A stretch of DNA of 64,000 nt. It comes from VAZQ01 sp963785745. GTDB lineage: Bacteria > Pseudomonadota > Alphaproteobacteria > Rhizobiales > Xanthobacteraceae. Location: the NCBI GenBank assembly GCA_963785745.1, contig CAWAWR010000029.1, positions 62,001-126,000 on the forward strand, read 5' to 3'. The translations under genes and the position numbers were made by a program. Under the pieces are notes generated by a model. That model ran no database searches, was not told where the DNA came from, and saw only the letters and a program-made list of their open reading frames with translations. Positions 8,027-17,256 of this stretch are shown here, one piece after another (positions within the stretch are counted from its first letter, which is position 1; every line of letters starts with the position of its first letter).

Positions 8027-10459
8027 ATGTCTGAAGTTGTCCGTCAGACGGCTCCAGCCTCGTCCGACTACGATGCGGAATCGATCAAGGTCCTGAAGGG
8101 CCTGGACGCTGTCCGCAAGCGGCCGGGCATGTATATCGGCGACACCGACGACGGCTCCGGCCTGCACCACATGGTCTACGAGGTCGTCGACAACGCGATC
8201 GACGAGGCGCTCGCCGGCCACGCCACCGATGTTTTCGTCATGCTCAATCCGGACGGGTCCGTCACCGTCCGCGACAACGGACGCGGCATTCCGGTCGACA
8301 TCCACAAGGGCGAAGGCGTGTCGGCGGCCGAGGTCATCATGACCCAACTCCATGCCGGCGGGAAATTCGACCAGAACTCCTACAAGGTGTCCGGCGGTCT
8401 GCACGGCGTCGGCGTGTCGGTGGTGAACGCACTGTCGACGTGGCTCAAGCTCACGATCTGGCGCGACGGCAAGGAACACTACATTGAATTCCGCGACGGT
8501 GAAGCCGTTGCCCCCCTTGCGGTCGGCGGCCCTTCCAAGGATCGCCGCGGCACCGAGGTGACATTCCAGCCGTCGCCGCGGACGTTCACCAAGCTCGAGT
8601 TCGATTTCGCGACGCTGGAGCACCGGCTGCGCGAGCTTGCCTTCCTCAATTCCGGCGTGACCATCGTGCTGTCCGACATGCGCCATGCAGTCGAGAAGCG
8701 CGAGGCGATGCGCTACGAGGGCGGCGTGGAAGAGTTCGTCAGATATCTCGACCGCAACAAGAATGCGCTGGTGCCGAAACCGATCATGATCTCCGCCCAG
8801 CGCGAGGGCGTCACGGTCGAATGCGCACTGTGGTGGAACGACAGCTACCACGAGAGCGTGTTGTGCTTCACCAACAACATCCCGCAGCGCGACGGCGGCA
8901 CCCACCTCGCCGGCTTCCGTGGCGCGCTGACGCGCCAGGTCACCGGCTATGCCGAGAAGGTCGGCGTCTCGCAGAAAGAAAAGGTGGCGCTCACCGGCGA
9001 CGACTGCCGCGAAGGCTTGACCGCCGTGCTCTCGTGCAAGGTGCCCGACCCGAAATTCTCCTCCCAGACCAAAGACAAACTGGTCTCGTCCGAGGTGCGA
9101 CCGGTGGTCGAGGGCGTGATCAACGACGCGCTGAAGGCATGGTTCGAGGAGAACCCGCAACAAGCCAAGATCATCGTCGGCAAGGTGGTGGAAGCCGCCG
9201 CCGCGCGCGAAGCTGCGCGCAAGGCGCGCGAGCTCACGCGCCGCAAGGGCGCGCTCGACATCTCCTCCCTGCCCGGCAAGCTTGCCGACTGCCAGGAGCG
9301 CGATCCGGCGAAGTCGGAACTGTTCATCGTCGAGGGCGATTCCGCCGGCGGCTCGGCCAAGCAGGGCCGCAACCGTGAATTCCAGGCGGTACTGCCGTTG
9401 CGCGGCAAGATCCTCAACGTCGAGCGCGCCCGCTTCGACAAGATGCTCTCATCGGAGCAGATCGGCACGCTGATCACGGCGCTGGGCACCGGCATCGGCA
9501 CCGACGAGTTCAACGTCGACAAGATCCGCTACCACAAGATCATCGTCATGACGGACGCCGACGTCGACGGCGCCCATATCCGCACCTTGCTGCTGACGTT
9601 CTTCTACCGGCAGATGGCGCAGCTCATCGAGCGCGGCTTCCTCTACATCGCGCAGCCGCCGCTCTACAAAGTATCGCGCGGCAAGTCCGAGCAATACCTG
9701 AAGAACGAGCACGCGCTCGAGGACTTCCTGATCGGCAGCGGCATCGAGGACGGCGTTTTCCACCTCGCCACCGGCGAGGACCGGGCCGGCGCCGACCTGC
9801 GGACGCTGGTCGAGCAGGCGCGCACCATCCGCAACGTCCTCCACGGATTGCACAGCCGTTACAACCGAACGGTGGTCGAGCAGGCCGCCATTCTCGGCGT
9901 GCTCAATTCCGGCATCTTCGGCGATGTCGTGAAGGCGACGGCGGCCGCGCCCTACATCGCCAAGCGGCTGGATGCGCTGGCCGAGGAGACCGAACGTGGC
10001 TGGCAAGGCACCTTCACCGAGGGCGAGGGCTTCCTGTTCGAGCGGACGGTGCGCGGCGTGAAAGAGGTCGCGATCATCGATCAGGCGCTGCTCGGCTCGG
10101 CCGACGCACGCAAGCTCGACGAATACGCCGTGTCGCTGCAGCAGGTCTACCCGCGGCCGGGCACATTCCGCCGCAAGGACGAGGAGACGCCGATCCATGG
10201 ACCGGTGAGCCTGTTCGAGGCGGTGATGGCGGCCGGCCGCAAGGGCATTTCGCTGCAGCGTTACAAAGGATTGGGCGAGATGAACCCCGATCAGCTTTGG
10301 GAGACCACGCTCGACACCAATGCGCGTTCGCTGCTGCAGGTCACCGTCAAGGAGATCGACGAGGCGAACACGCTGTTCGACGAGCTGATGGGCGACAACG
10401 TCCAGCCGCGCCGCATCTTCATCGAGCAGAACGCGCTCACCGCCAGCGTGGACGCGTAG
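8027..10459 (+). CDS. gyrB: DNA gyrase subunit B
   Basis: An 810-residue type II topoisomerase ATPase subunit. The GHKL ATP-binding site shows DNAIDEALAG, VRDNGRGIPVD and GGLHGVGVSVVNALS. The TOPRIM domain shows FIVEGDSAGGSAKQGR and MTDADVDGAHIRTLLL, and the C-terminal tail has YKGLGEMNPDQLWETT. With GyrA it introduces negative supercoils using ATP. Full length, in the canonical place after recF. The 230-base leader upstream contains the 14-bp palindrome listed separately. Confidence 0.97.
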   Translation: MSEVVRQTAPASSDYDAESIKVLKGLDAVRKRPGMYIGDTDDGSGLHHMVYEVVDNAIDEALAGHATDVFVMLNPDGSVTVRDNGRGIPVDIHKGEGVSAAEVIMTQLHAGGKFDQNSYKVSGGLHGVGVSVVNALSTWLKLTIWRDGKEHYIEFRDGEAVAPLAVGGPSKDRRGTEVTFQPSPRTFTKLEFDFATLEHRLRELAFLNSGVTIVLSDMRHAVEKREAMRYEGGVEEFVRYLDRNKNALVPKPIMISAQREGVTVECALWWNDSYHESVLCFTNNIPQRDGGTHLAGFRGALTRQVTGYAEKVGVSQKEKVALTGDDCREGLTAVLSCKVPDPKFSSQTKDKLVSSEVRPVVEGVINDALKAWFEENPQQAKIIVGKVVEAAAAREAARKARELTRRKGALDISSLPGKLADCQERDPAKSELFIVEGDSAGGSAKQGRNREFQAVLPLRGKILNVERARFDKMLSSEQIGTLITALGTGIGTDEFNVDKIRYHKIIVMTDADVDGAHIRTLLLTFFYRQMAQLIERGFLYIAQPPLYKVSRGKSEQYLKNEHALEDFLIGSGIEDGVFHLATGEDRAGADLRTLVEQARTIRNVLHGLHSRYNRTVVEQAAILGVLNSGIFGDVVKATAAAPYIAKRLDALAEETERGWQGTFTEGEGFLFERTVRGVKEVAIIDQALLGSADARKLDEYAVSLQQVYPRPGTFRRKDEETPIHGPVSLFEAVMAAGRKGISLQRYKGLGEMNPDQLWETTLDTNARSLLQVTVKEIDEANTLFDELMGDNVQPRRIFIEQNALTASVDA

Positions 10460-10481
10460 CGCCAATTCAAGTTCGCTCTCT

Positions 10482-10553
10482 CCGCTCATTCCCGCGCAAG
10501 CGGGAATCCAGTCTTGCGACGAACTGGGTCCCCGCTTTCGCGGGGACGAGCGG
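10482..10553. repeat. Composite palindromic intergenic repeat (type A)
   Basis: Two small hairpins, ATTCCCGC/GCGGGAAT and GTCCCCGC/GCGGGGAC, lie inside outer arms CCGCTC and GAGCGG. The same element recurs at 19261-19400 with an insertion. This class of dispersed repeat is common between genes of this bacterial group. Here it separates gyrB from a convergent gene and may act as a transcription terminator. Confidence 0.7.
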
Positions 10554-10567
10554 AAGGGAACCCTCTC

Positions 10568-11641
10568 TCAATTCTGTCCCGCGATCGCCGCCCTGAGCGT
10601 CGTCAGCACGCCGCCTTGCACGTCGGCGAGCGAACGGAACACGCCGCTGCCGCGCGCCACGTCGATATAGGTGTAGGGCATCCCGAATCGCTTGGTCAAT
10701 TCCGCGATGAACTCCGGATCGTTCGACGCCGCGTCGTAGGCCTTACGCAGGATGTCGAGCAGGCCGGCGTTGGTCGCGGGCGGCGCCAGACCGACAAAGG
10801 TGAGCTCTCCGGTCTGGTTGGTGAGCCAGTTGAGCGCGTCCCACATCGCGCCGGACGGCATGCCGCCGCGCACCTGCTTGTAGAGATCGGGGAACGCCGG
10901 CATCTCGGTGATGAATTTGCTGGTCTCGTAGCGCCCGTTGCCATCGACCGGCACGAGATAGGCGATCCCTACGCCGTCCGACTTCACGAATTGAGCGTTG
11001 CGTCCGCGAAACGTGGTGATGCTGGTCGAGTGCACGTTCACCTCGCCGCGCTGCAACGCCAGGAACACGTCGTTGCCGCCGCGATAGCCGACGACCAGCT
11101 TGTGCTTGATGTCGAGCGTGCGCAACGCAAGGTGCGGTAGCAGCCCGGAGATGTCGGTGCTGTTGAGCGAGCCTAGCACCACGGTCTCGGCCTTGACGAT
11201 ATCGGCCGGGGATTTGAGCCCGCCCGGCACCATGTCACGCCGTCCGTACAGCACGCGGATGTCGCCGGTGCCGCCGAGGAACTCGAACTTCTCGTAGCGC
11301 GCCCGCAAGCCCTGGTCGCCGAGCGCCTGCGCCAGCGGATCCCAGGGGCCGTAGAGCATGGTCAAGCCGTCCGGCGCGGCGCGCTCGAAGACATGGTTGG
11401 TCGCGGTCTTGCCGCCGGCGCCGGGCATGTTCTGGACGATGATCGTCGGATTGCCGGGAATGTGCTTGCGCAGGTACCCGGAAAAGGTGCGCGCGAACGT
11501 GTCGACCGTGCCGCCTGGTTCGAGCCCGACGATCACGCGGAGCGTCTTCCCGGCGTAGTAGTCGGCGGGCTGCGCGGTCGCCGGCTGGCCGACCGCCGCG
11601 AGCGCGATCCAACCGGCGGTGGCTGCCAAGATCGGCTTCAT
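10568..11641 (-). CDS. TctC-family (Bug-type) periplasmic solute-binding protein
   Basis: A 357-residue binding protein of the tripartite tricarboxylate transporter family. A signal peptide ends around residue 24 (after PATAQ). The mature N-terminus YYAGKTLRVIVGLEPGGTVD and the NMPGAGG loop are family features; these proteins bind carboxylates in the periplasm. No TctA/TctB membrane genes are nearby, so it is an orphan, as is frequent in this group. A good ribosome site (AGGAAAGG) precedes the ATG at 11641. It is divergent from the flavin monooxygenase cluster starting at 11809 and probably captures that cluster's substrate. Confidence 0.85.
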   Translation of the reverse strand: MKPILAATAGWIALAAVGQPATAQPADYYAGKTLRVIVGLEPGGTVDTFARTFSGYLRKHIPGNPTIIVQNMPGAGGKTATNHVFERAAPDGLTMLYGPWDPLAQALGDQGLRARYEKFEFLGGTGDIRVLYGRRDMVPGGLKSPADIVKAETVVLGSLNSTDISGLLPHLALRTLDIKHKLVVGYRGGNDVFLALQRGEVNVHSTSITTFRGRNAQFVKSDGVGIAYLVPVDGNGRYETSKFITEMPAFPDLYKQVRGGMPSGAMWDALNWLTNQTGELTFVGLAPPATNAGLLDILRKAYDAASNDPEFIAELTKRFGMPYTYIDVARGSGVFRSLADVQGGVLTTLRAAIAGQN

Positions 11642-11808
11642 CCTTTCCTCCCGATGCGCCTTTGTTGAGCCCCCTTAGCACCATCGCATCCGACTGTCTC
11701 GGAGGGGCGCTGACTGGACGCAGGCGCCGCGCCGCGGGATATTCGACGGCATCTCAGGGCGCGGCAGCCGCCTGGCGGCCCGCGTCATCATGAAAGACCG
11801 ACCCTGGA

Positions 11809-13437
11809 ATGAATGAAAACAAAAAAACCTCGGTCATCGTCGTCGGCGCCGGGCCGGTGGGCTTAGGCCTCGCCTGCGACCTCGGCCAGCGTGGCGTCGA
11901 TTGCATCCTGATCGAGAAGCGCGACGGCGCGATCAACGTGCCCAAGCAGAGCATGGTGAGCGCGCGCAACATGGAGTTCTGCCGCCGCTGGGGCGTGGCG
12001 AAGACGGTGCGCACCGCGGTCTGGCCGGAGAGCTTTTCGCGCGACTTCGTCTATCTCGAAAGCATGCGCGGGAATGAACTGCTGCGGTTCAAGGTGCCGG
12101 CCTACGTGGAACGCGACAAACGCGACTTCACGCCGGAAACCGCGTGCCCCTGCCCGCAGATCTATTTCGATCCGATCCTCGGCAATCACGCGCGCACGCT
12201 CCCGAGCGTGACACTCGCCTACAACACCAGGCTCGACAATTTCCGCCAGGACGCCGACGGCGTGACCGCGCAAGTCACCGACATGGCGACCGGCGCGGCG
12301 CGGACGTTGCGCGCGCAATACCTCGTCGGCTGCGACGGGCCGTCCGGCCTCGTGCGCGACGCGCTCGGCATCGGCATCGAAGGCGCGGGCGCGATCGCGC
12401 ACAGCGTCAACCTGTTCTTCCGCTCCGCCGACCTCGCCACATCACACGACAAGGGCTGGGCGCGCTTCTACCGCGTGATCGACGAGACCGGCTGCTGGGC
12501 CGAGCTGATCCCGATCGACGGCAAGGAGCTGTGGCGGCTGACCGTGTTCGACGAGCCCTTGAGCAAAGCCGATCCGGATTTCCTGCTGCGCAAGATGACC
12601 GGCGGGCCGTTTCCCTATGAGATGATCTCGGTGTCGCCTTGGGAGCGGCGCGACTACGTCGCGCAAGAGCTACGGACAAGGCCGCATCTTCATTGCCGGC
12701 GACGCCGCGCACGAATGCTCGCCGACCGGCGGCATCGGCATGCACACCGGGCTCGAAGAGGCGGTCAATCTCGGCTGGAAGCTCGCCGCCATGGCCGAAG
12801 GCTGGGGCGGACCGGCGCTGCTCGCGTCCTACGAAATCGAGCGGCGGCCGATCGCCGTGCGCAATGTCTCTCTGGCGACGCGGTCCTACAACGCCATCGC
12901 CGCCATCCCCGGATGGCGGGAGGGCGTGACGGACTGGAAAGCCAATCCGGCCTGGCTGTCGGTGCCCGAGCACGTCAAGCTGCAATACGGCTACGACGGC
13001 TCGCCGATCTGCGTGCCCGACGGCACGCCTGCGCCGGAGATGGACACGACGCGCTTCGTGCCATCGACCCGGCCGGGGACGCGGGCGCCGCATGCCTGGC
13101 TCGACGACGACCGCTCGACCCTCGATCTGTTCGGCGACGGTTTCGTGCTGCTGCGGCTCGGCGCCAAGCCGCCCGATGCGACGCGGCTGATCGAGGCCGC
13201 CACGGGCGCGCGGCGTGCCCATGCGGGAAGTCACCCTCGCCGAACCCGACGTCGCCACGCTCTACGAAACCAGCCTGGTCCTGGTGCGGCCGGATGGCCA
13301 TGTCGCCTGGCGCGGCAACGAATGCCCTGCCGATGCGGCGGGCGTCGTGGACCGCATCCGCGGTGCAGAACGCCCTCGGCATGGTCATGCCGGACCAGCC
13401 CCGCGAGGCGCCCGCACAGCGCGCGCATTTGCTATAG
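11809..13437 (+). CDS. FAD-dependent aromatic monooxygenase (PheA/TfdB type), three frame breaks
   Basis: The flavoprotein hydroxylase pattern is present: GAGPVGLGLACDL for ADP binding near the N-terminus, YLVGCDGPSGLVR, and the FAD-ribityl motif GDAAHECSPTGGIGMH. Such enzymes hydroxylate phenolic rings with NAD(P)H and oxygen. The first frame is correct to about 12666. An extra base there moves the sequence to the +1 frame, further shifts occur near 13210 and 13365, and the protein then returns to the original frame and stops at 13437. The span is exactly 543 codons, as expected after three +1 errors. The C-terminal segment LVLVRPDGHVAWRG is typical. It lies first in the operon with the gentisate-type dioxygenase, which suggests salicylate or hydroxybenzoate hydroxylation. 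Confidence 0.8.
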   Translation: MNENKKTSVIVVGAGPVGLGLACDLGQRGVDCILIEKRDGAINVPKQSMVSARNMEFCRRWGVAKTVRTAVWPESFSRDFVYLESMRGNELLRFKVPAYVERDKRDFTPETACPCPQIYFDPILGNHARTLPSVTLAYNTRLDNFRQDADGVTAQVTDMATGAARTLRAQYLVGCDGPSGLVRDALGIGIEGAGAIAHSVNLFFRSADLATSHDKGWARFYRVIDETGCWAELIPIDGKELWRLTVFDEPLSKADPDFLLRKMTGGPFPYEMISVSPWERRDYVAQELRTRPHLHCRRRRARMLADRRHRHAHRARRGGQSRLEARRHGRRLGRTGAARVLRNRAAADRRAQCLSGDAVLQRHRRHPRMAGGRDGLESQSGLAVGARARQAAIRLRRLADLRARRHACAGDGHDALRAIDPAGDAGAACLARRRPLDPRSVRRRFRAAAARRQAARCDAADRGRHGRAACPCGKSPSPNPTSPRSTKPAWSWCGRMAMSPGAATNALPMRRASWTASAVQNALGMVMPDQPREAPAQRAHLL

Positions 13438-13465
13438 TGGCGGAAATCGCCCCTGGAGAAGCCCC

Positions 13466-14506
13466 ATGAGTGCAACTGACACGCCGATGGCGACAGCGCC
13501 CGGCAGCCGGTCCTACGAGGACATCAGCAAGGACTGGAAGGCCGCCAATATGCGACCGCTGTGGGAGAGCGCGCTGGCCCACAAAGTCCGCGACGGCGGC
13601 CCCGCCCCGCACCATTGGAAATGGAAGGCCGTCCGGCCGCTGATCGACGACGCCATGAAGGTCACCAACCCGGCTGCCGTCGAGCGCCGCGTGCTCACGC
13701 TGACCGACCCCGACGCGACCGGCGGCGCCGGCAGCACGCTGACCAATCTCGCGACCGGATTTCAGATCCTGCTGCCCGGCGAGAAAGCGCGGCCGCATCG
13801 CCACACCATGAACGCGCTGCGCTTCGTGATCGAAGGCAGCGGCGCGTCCACCGTCGTCGACGGCAAGGACTGCCCGATGGAGGAAGGCGACCTCGTCATC
13901 ACGCCGGGCTGGACCTGGCACGAGCACGTCCACCGCGGCAACGCGCCGATCATCTGGCTCGACGCGCTCGATGCACCGCTGCATCGTTATCTCGGCACCG
14001 ACAAGTTCGAGCCGGGACCGGCGCACGACATGCCGAACACGCCGGCCGACAGCGCCTTTGCCGTTCCCAATATCGTGCCGGAATTGAGCGACGGGCCGAC
14101 GCCGTTCTCGCCGGTGTTCCGCTATCCGTGGAAGGATGCGCGCAATGCGGTCCGCGCCGCGCCGACCTGGAAGGACGGCTCGCGCCGCGTGCGCTACATC
14201 AATCCGATCACCGGCGGCTCGACCATGCCGCTGATGGATTGCTTCCTCACCCAGATCGACAAGGGCACCGAGACGGTGCGCTTCCGCACCACCGCCAACG
14301 CGGTGTGCCTCGTTTGCGAGGGCCGCGGCACCACCAAAGTCGGCGAGGACACGATCGCCTGGGAGAAGAACGACGTCTTCAGCCTGCCGCACGGCAACTG
14401 GATCACCCACAAGGCGGACGAGACGTCGACGCTGTTCCTGGTCACCGACCGGGACGCGTTGCGCCGGCTCGATCTTCTCAGCGAGCAATACGGAAACGAG
14501 TTCTGA
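13466..14506 (+). CDS. Cupin ring-cleavage dioxygenase (gentisate/salicylate 1,2-dioxygenase-like)
   Basis: A 346-residue double-cupin protein. The N-terminal cupin has the iron-binding HRH motif in EKARPHRHTMNALRF and a later histidine in TPGWTWHEHVH. The second cupin is seen around GRGTTKVGEDTIAW and LPHGNWITHKADE. Size and motifs match the Fe(II) gentisate 1,2-dioxygenase family, which opens the ring between the carboxyl- and hydroxyl-bearing carbons. The ATG at 13466 has a ribosome site (CTGGAGAA). The frame stays open upstream only because of the breaks in the preceding gene. It follows the monooxygenase by 28 bases and precedes a small cupin by 3 bases. Confidence 0.85.
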   Translation: MSATDTPMATAPGSRSYEDISKDWKAANMRPLWESALAHKVRDGGPAPHHWKWKAVRPLIDDAMKVTNPAAVERRVLTLTDPDATGGAGSTLTNLATGFQILLPGEKARPHRHTMNALRFVIEGSGASTVVDGKDCPMEEGDLVITPGWTWHEHVHRGNAPIIWLDALDAPLHRYLGTDKFEPGPAHDMPNTPADSAFAVPNIVPELSDGPTPFSPVFRYPWKDARNAVRAAPTWKDGSRRVRYINPITGGSTMPLMDCFLTQIDKGTETVRFRTTANAVCLVCEGRGTTKVGEDTIAWEKNDVFSLPHGNWITHKADETSTLFLVTDRDALRRLDLLSEQYGNEF

Positions 14507-14509
14507 GCG

Positions 14510-15050
14510 ATGGCAGAGGAAACAAAAACGCGGCGCGGCGGACCCGAGCGCAAGGCCAAGCTCGCCGAGAAGAATTACTGGGACGATCTCGTGGCGATCC
14601 GCGACGAGCAGCGCGTGCAGATCCGCACCGGCATCCAGGTGGTCAAGGAGGGCGACCTGCCGCTCGAAAGCAACCGGCAGGGGCTGATGCGCTGGTACAT
14701 GCATCCGTCGATCAAGGACACGGCGCTCTCGACCATGATCTTCTATCAGCAGGAGATCCCGCCCGGCAGCCGCTCCGGCCGCGTGAAGTTCCAGGGCGGA
14801 CAGGTGATCCTGATCCTGGAGGGCAAGGGCTACACCGTCATCGACGGCGTGAAGCATAGCTGGGAAGCCGGCGACGTGCTCAATCTGCCGCTGCGTCCGC
14901 GCGGCATCATCGTGCAGCATTTCAACACCGATCCCGAACGTCACGGTGAAATTCGTCGCCACCGAGCCGAACTGGACGGATTGCACGTTCGTCGACCGCG
15001 GCTCGGGCTTCGAGCAGCTTGAAGACGCGCCGGAATACCGGCGCCCATAG
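14510..15050 (+). CDS. Small cupin protein lacking the HxH metal motif (one frame break near 14938)
   Basis: A single-domain cupin of about 179 residues starting MAEETKTRRGGPERKAK. The core GGQVILILEGKGYTVIDGV is clearly paralogous to the cupin at 17249. Where the paralogue has KHRHQGG, this one has RVKFQGG, so the first two metal histidines are missing; a later VQHFN keeps one histidine. After NTDPE the frame shifts by +1, and the true C-terminus reads VKFVATEPNWTDC to a stop at 15050. In the unshifted frame translation runs to 15022 as nonsense. It lies 3 bases after the dioxygenase and 13 bases before the AAA gene. Its role is unknown; a non-catalytic partner of the other cupin is an inference. 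Confidence 0.75.
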
Positions 15051-15063
15051 TCTGGACCCAAGA

Positions 15064-17256
15064 ATGGACGACCGCACCCATCAACACGGCGCCCACACGC
15101 ACGGCGGTCGCGTCCATGTTCACGCCAGCGTCGATCACCTCGCGAGCGACACCGCCCAGAGCGCGCGGCTCGCGATCCGCCTCGACGGCGCGCTGATGGA
15201 GGCACTGGGCGTCGCCGCCGACGCGATCGTGCGCGTGGCAACCGACCGCGGCCGCAGCATCCTGGTGCGGCTCGATCCGCCCGCCGACGCCGACCGCGGC
15301 GCCGGCATCGTGCGCCTCGACCGCTTCGTGCGGCAGGCGCTCAAGGCGCACCTCAACGAGTCCGTCGACATCGAGAAGGCCGACGCTAGGCCGGTGCAGC
15401 GTGTCGAGCTCAATCCCGCCGTCGACGTTTCGATGGCGCATGACCTCGTGCCGCACATCAAGAAGGTCTTAAGCGACGCGCGCACGCCGGTCAGCATCGG
15501 CGCGGTGCTCTACGTCCCCTTCCCCAAGTCGCATGCGGGAACGACCTACGCGGTCCAGCACGTCACCGACGGACCGGGCGTTGTCGACGAGAGCACCGAG
15601 ATCGCGCTCCAGTATCACGACGCGCATTTGCCGGACGGCGCGTTCGACGTGACGTTCGAAGACGTCGGCGGCCTCAACAAGCAGATCAAGCTGATCCGCG
15701 AGCTGGTGCAGCTTCCGCTCTCGCATCCGCAGGTCTACCGCCACCTCGGTATCAATCCGCCGCGCGGCCTTATCCTCTACGGCCCGCCGGGCTCCGGCAA
15801 ATCGCATCTCGCGCGCGCGGTCGCCAACGAGGTCGACGCGCGCTTCTACTACATCAACGGTCCCGACGTGATCGGCACCTATACCGGCGAGACCGAGGCC
15901 AATCTCCGCCGCATGTTCAACGAGGCCGGGCATCACGCGCCGTCGATCATCTTCATCGACGAGCTCGACGCCATGGCGCCCAAGCGCGGCGAGACCGGCG
16001 CGCATGCCGACACCCGCACAGTGACGCAACTGCTGGCGCTGATGGACGGGCTCAAGCGGGTCGACTCCGTGATCGTCATCGGCACCACCAACCGCATCGA
16101 CGCCGTCGATCCGGCGTTCCGGCGGCCCGGCCGGTTCGACCGCGAGATCTTCATCGGGCCGCCCGACGTCGCCGGCCGGCGCGAGATCCTCGAAATCCAT
16201 ACCCGGGAAATGCCGCTCTCGGACGACGCGCAGGCCTATCTCGACGAGATCGCCAGGCGGACTCACGGCTTCCTCGGCGCCGATCTCATGGAGCTTTGCC
16301 GCGACGCCGGCCTCTCGCGGCTGCGCCGCAGCGCCGGGAACCTGCAGGACCATCGCGCCGCGTTCCGCATTCCGCTCGAGAATTTGCGGGTCGAACGCGA
16401 GGACTTCGAATTGGCGCTCGCGCAGATCCGCCCGTCGGCGCTGCGCGAGACGCTGATCAGCGTGCCGGATGTCTCGTGGAGCGACATTGGCGGGCTCGAA
16501 CCCGTGAAGCGCCGCATGCAAGAGACGGTCGAGCTGCCGCTGCGTAATCCGCAGCTCCTGACCGCCAGCGGCCTGCCGCCCCATGTCGGCGTGCTGCTCT
16601 ACGGGCCGCCCGGCACCGGCAAGACCCTGCTCGCAAAGGCATTGGCAAACGAGTGCGGCGTGAACTTCATCTCGGTCGACGGACCGGAGATCTTCACCAA
16701 GTGGCTCGGCGAGTCCGAGGAAGGCGTGCGCCAGATCTTCCGGATCGCGCGCCAGGTGGCGCCGACGGTGATCTTCTTCGACCAGCTCGAGGCGATTGCG
16801 CCGGTGCGCGGCGCGCATGCGGGCTCGATGACCACCGACCGCGTGGTCAGCCAGCTCCTGGCCGAGCTCGACGGCGTCGAGCAGCTCTCGCGCGTGATCG
16901 TGCTCGGCGCCACCAACCGGATCGACCTGATCGACCCCTCGATCCTGCGGCCGGGCCGCTTCGGCGTGCATATTCCGGTGGGGCTGCCGGACGTCGAGGA
17001 GCGCACGCAAATTCTCCGGATCTGCCTGCGCACGAGCGACAGCGATAGTACCGGCATCGATGCCATCGTCGACGCCGTCGTGCCGCTGACCGAGGGCTAT
17101 TCCGGCGCCACGCTCAAGCAATTGTGCGACGACGCCAAACGCGCCGCCATCAAGCGCACCAATTTCACCAAGGTCGCCGCACCCACCGTTGCCGACATGC
17201 GCGAAGCGATCGAAGCGGAACGCGCCGAGAAGAAACAAGGGAAAAAGAATGGCTGA
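15064..17256 (+). CDS. Cdc48/p97-like double AAA+ ATPase in an aromatic catabolism operon
   Basis: A 730-residue protein with the layout of Cdc48/VAT unfoldases: an N-terminal substrate/adaptor region (about 1-190) that begins with a His-rich stretch, then two AAA modules. D1 has Walker A GPPGSGKS at 240-247, Walker B IIFIDE at 295-300 and arginine fingers in RRPGRFDRE. D2 has Walker A GPPGTGKT at 514-521, but its Walker B is VIFFDQ at 569-574, with Gln574 where the catalytic Glu is expected; its arginines (LRPGRF) are kept. Such ATPases pull proteins apart or remodel complexes. The ATG at 15064 is preferred to a TTG at 15019, which would lie inside the preceding cupin. It overlaps the next cupin by 8 bases, so it is translationally coupled to the catabolic genes. 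Confidence 0.9.
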   Translation: MDDRTHQHGAHTHGGRVHVHASVDHLASDTAQSARLAIRLDGALMEALGVAADAIVRVATDRGRSILVRLDPPADADRGAGIVRLDRFVRQALKAHLNESVDIEKADARPVQRVELNPAVDVSMAHDLVPHIKKVLSDARTPVSIGAVLYVPFPKSHAGTTYAVQHVTDGPGVVDESTEIALQYHDAHLPDGAFDVTFEDVGGLNKQIKLIRELVQLPLSHPQVYRHLGINPPRGLILYGPPGSGKSHLARAVANEVDARFYYINGPDVIGTYTGETEANLRRMFNEAGHHAPSIIFIDELDAMAPKRGETGAHADTRTVTQLLALMDGLKRVDSVIVIGTTNRIDAVDPAFRRPGRFDREIFIGPPDVAGRREILEIHTREMPLSDDAQAYLDEIARRTHGFLGADLMELCRDAGLSRLRRSAGNLQDHRAAFRIPLENLRVEREDFELALAQIRPSALRETLISVPDVSWSDIGGLEPVKRRMQETVELPLRNPQLLTASGLPPHVGVLLYGPPGTGKTLLAKALANECGVNFISVDGPEIFTKWLGESEEGVRQIFRIARQVAPTVIFFDQLEAIAPVRGAHAGSMTTDRVVSQLLAELDGVEQLSRVIVLGATNRIDLIDPSILRPGRFGVHIPVGLPDVEERTQILRICLRTSDSDSTGIDAIVDAVVPLTEGYSGATLKQLCDDAKRAAIKRTNFTKVAAPTVADMREAIEAERAEKKQGKKNG

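Noticed and set aside
15019..15063. Upstream TTG start for the AAA ATPase
   Set aside because: It would lie inside the preceding cupin once that gene's frame is corrected; the ATG at 15064 fits the gene spacing.
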